DNA of 64,000 bases from Pseudonocardia autotrophica (GTDB lineage: Bacteria; Actinomycetota; Actinomycetes; Mycobacteriales; Pseudonocardiaceae), in NCBI RefSeq assembly GCF_000717175.1, contig NZ_JNYD01000022.1:130622-194621 (forward strand). Reading direction: 5' to 3'. Positions 63,018-64,000 of the stretch are shown here, piece after piece; positions within the stretch are counted from its first letter, which is position 1; each line of letters opens with the position of its first letter. Below the pieces are notes generated by a model. The model searched no databases. It was not told the origin of the DNA and saw only the letters and a list, made by a program, of their open reading frames with translations. Made by a program: the position numbers and the translations under genes.

Positions 63018-63704
63018 ATGACGACCTATGTCCTCGTCCACGGCGCCTTCGTCGGCGGCTGGTACTGGGACGAGGTCCGTCCCCGGCTGGAGAAGGCCGG
63101 GCACACCGTCGACGTCGTCCCCCAGCTGCCGAGCTGCGGGGCGGACCCCGCGCCCCTCGGCGATCTCGCCGGCGACGTCGAGACGGTCCGGCAGCACGTG
63201 GAGTCGGCCGAGGAGCCGGTGGTGCTCGTCGGGCACTCGTACAGCGGCATGGTCGTCACCGAGCTCGCCGACCATCCCGACGTGGCGCACGGCGTGTACG
63301 TCTCCGCGGCCTGGCCGGCGCGCGGGGCGTCGCTGCTCGACCTGCTGGGCACCCTGCCGCCGCTGCCCTGGGTCGAGCCCGGCGAGGACGGCACGCTGCG
63401 GCCCGTCGACGACGTCGGCCTCCTCCACGAGTGGCTGTGCGCCGACGTCGAGCGGGAGCGGGCCGAGTCGTTGTTGCGACGGGCACGCCCCCAGTCGATC
63501 GCCAGCTTCGCCACACCCAGCTCGGCGCCGGAACGGATGCACCCGGTGACCTATGTGATCTGCGAGGACGACGCGACCATCCCGATCGGGGCCCAGGAGG
63601 CGATGGCCGCGGCCGCCGACCACGTCGAGCGGCTGCCCTCGTCGCACGCCCCGATGTTCTCGATGCCCGACCGGCTCGCCGAGGTGCTCGGCCGGATCCG
63701 CTGA
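63018..63704 (+). CDS. Alpha/beta hydrolase (esterase EstC-like)
   Basis: 228 residues. LVHGAFVGGWYWDEV at the start and the nucleophile Ser74 in GHSYSGM are characteristic of the EstC/salicylate-esterase-like alpha/beta hydrolases. The catalytic Asp and His are probably in CEDDATIP and SSHAPMFS. ATG at 63018; CACTCT lies eight bases before it. The 176 bases after it show no gene. Confidence 0.88.
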   Translation: MTTYVLVHGAFVGGWYWDEVRPRLEKAGHTVDVVPQLPSCGADPAPLGDLAGDVETVRQHVESAEEPVVLVGHSYSGMVVTELADHPDVAHGVYVSAAWPARGASLLDLLGTLPPLPWVEPGEDGTLRPVDDVGLLHEWLCADVERERAESLLRRARPQSIASFATPSSAPERMHPVTYVICEDDATIPIGAQEAMAAAADHVERLPSSHAPMFSMPDRLAEVLGRIR

Positions 63705-63880
63705 GCGGACGCCCCGCGCTGCGGCGGGCCGACGCACCGGAGGGTGGTGCTGGCAACACCGGACCGAGGTGTGGGTGCCGCGTGCGGTCGACCGGGCAGC
63801 ACGGTCGTTCCGCGCGCCGGGCGACGACAGGGTTTCCCCGACCGCCCGGAACCCCCGCCGGGCCGACCCGGAGGAGCCGC

Positions 63881-64000
63881 ATGCGCCCCGCCCCGACCCC
63901 CGCCGGCTTCGACCACGGGATCCCCGTGCAGATCGGGAGCGTGCCCGCCCCCCGCCGCCCCGCGCCCGCCACCCCGCCGCGTCCCCCCGCCGCCCTGCCC
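63881..64000 (+). CDS. Start of a Pro-rich protein, clipped by the window edge
   Basis: An ATG five bases after GGAGGAG opens a frame of 40 codons that continues beyond the window. It begins MRPAPTPAGFDHGIPVQIG and becomes Pro/Arg-rich. Function unknown. Confidence 0.5.
   Translation, partial: MRPAPTPAGFDHGIPVQIGSVPAPRRPAPATPPRPPAALP

Overview
The window is 64 kb of very GC-rich actinobacterial chromosome. It looks like Pseudonocardiaceae, most likely Pseudonocardia or a close relative, judging from many GTG starts, leaderless TANNNT promoters, WhiB, SigB/F-type and LexA-box regulation, a PPE-like protein and a mycobacterial-type gene order around cysM and rph. I could not compare it with any database, so the genus is an inference. 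There is no prophage, IS element or CRISPR array.

1-6.3 kb: a clipped exported-protein gene, an O-antigen-ligase-like membrane protein, a serine hydrolase with a methyltransferase, and a GH13 glucosidase divergent from its LacI-type regulator. 6.3-9.6 kb: a decayed patch with a broken MFS transporter end and six copies of a GATC-bounded palindromic repeat, followed by a CopB-type copper ATPase behind a CsoR-like operator. 9.7-13.2 kb: an ethanolamine operon whose permease is a pseudogene, whose eutB and eutC are intact, and which carries a 57-residue acidic protein with a Pup-like motif between them. 13.2-25.4 kb: mixed accessory metabolism: XRE regulator/SDR pair, macrolide-type glycosyltransferase with a possible attenuator leader, ECF sigma factor with a VOC partner, hydrolase, 2-hydroxyacid dehydrogenase, benzoate-CoA-ligase-like enzyme, MoxR-VWA fusion, PIG-L deacetylase, FetB-like permease and a frameshifted DUF1905 gene.

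25.5-46 kb: conserved core. ctaD, serB and a Pth2-like gene come first, then dinG, a thioesterase, a methyltransferase, an AraC regulator, pncA, pncB, clpS, a DUF2017 gene, JAMM protease-cysO-cysM, rhomboid, murI, an MBL hydrolase, rph and rdgB. This is close to the Mycobacterium tuberculosis Rv1329c-Rv1341 order. It is interrupted at 37.0-39.2 kb by a lower-GC trio resembling type VII secretion cargo (YxxxD protein, DUF3558 lipoprotein, PPE-like protein). 46-49 kb holds a second cluster of the palindromic repeat, a tRNA-like gene with an odd anticodon loop, an HNH endonuclease gene that overlaps it and sits behind a perfect LexA box, and bcp.

49-64 kb: a stress and light module (SigB/F-type sigma, RsbW-like kinase, STAS antagonist and a divergent PAS-LOV-GAF-SpoIIE phosphatase, with two further STAS proteins nearby), a WhiB3/WhiD-like regulator, and the complete selenocysteine machinery (selA, selB, selD, tRNA-Sec) without any recognisable selenoprotein gene in the window. 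It ends with a DUF2795 gene, an alpha/beta hydrolase and the clipped start of another gene.
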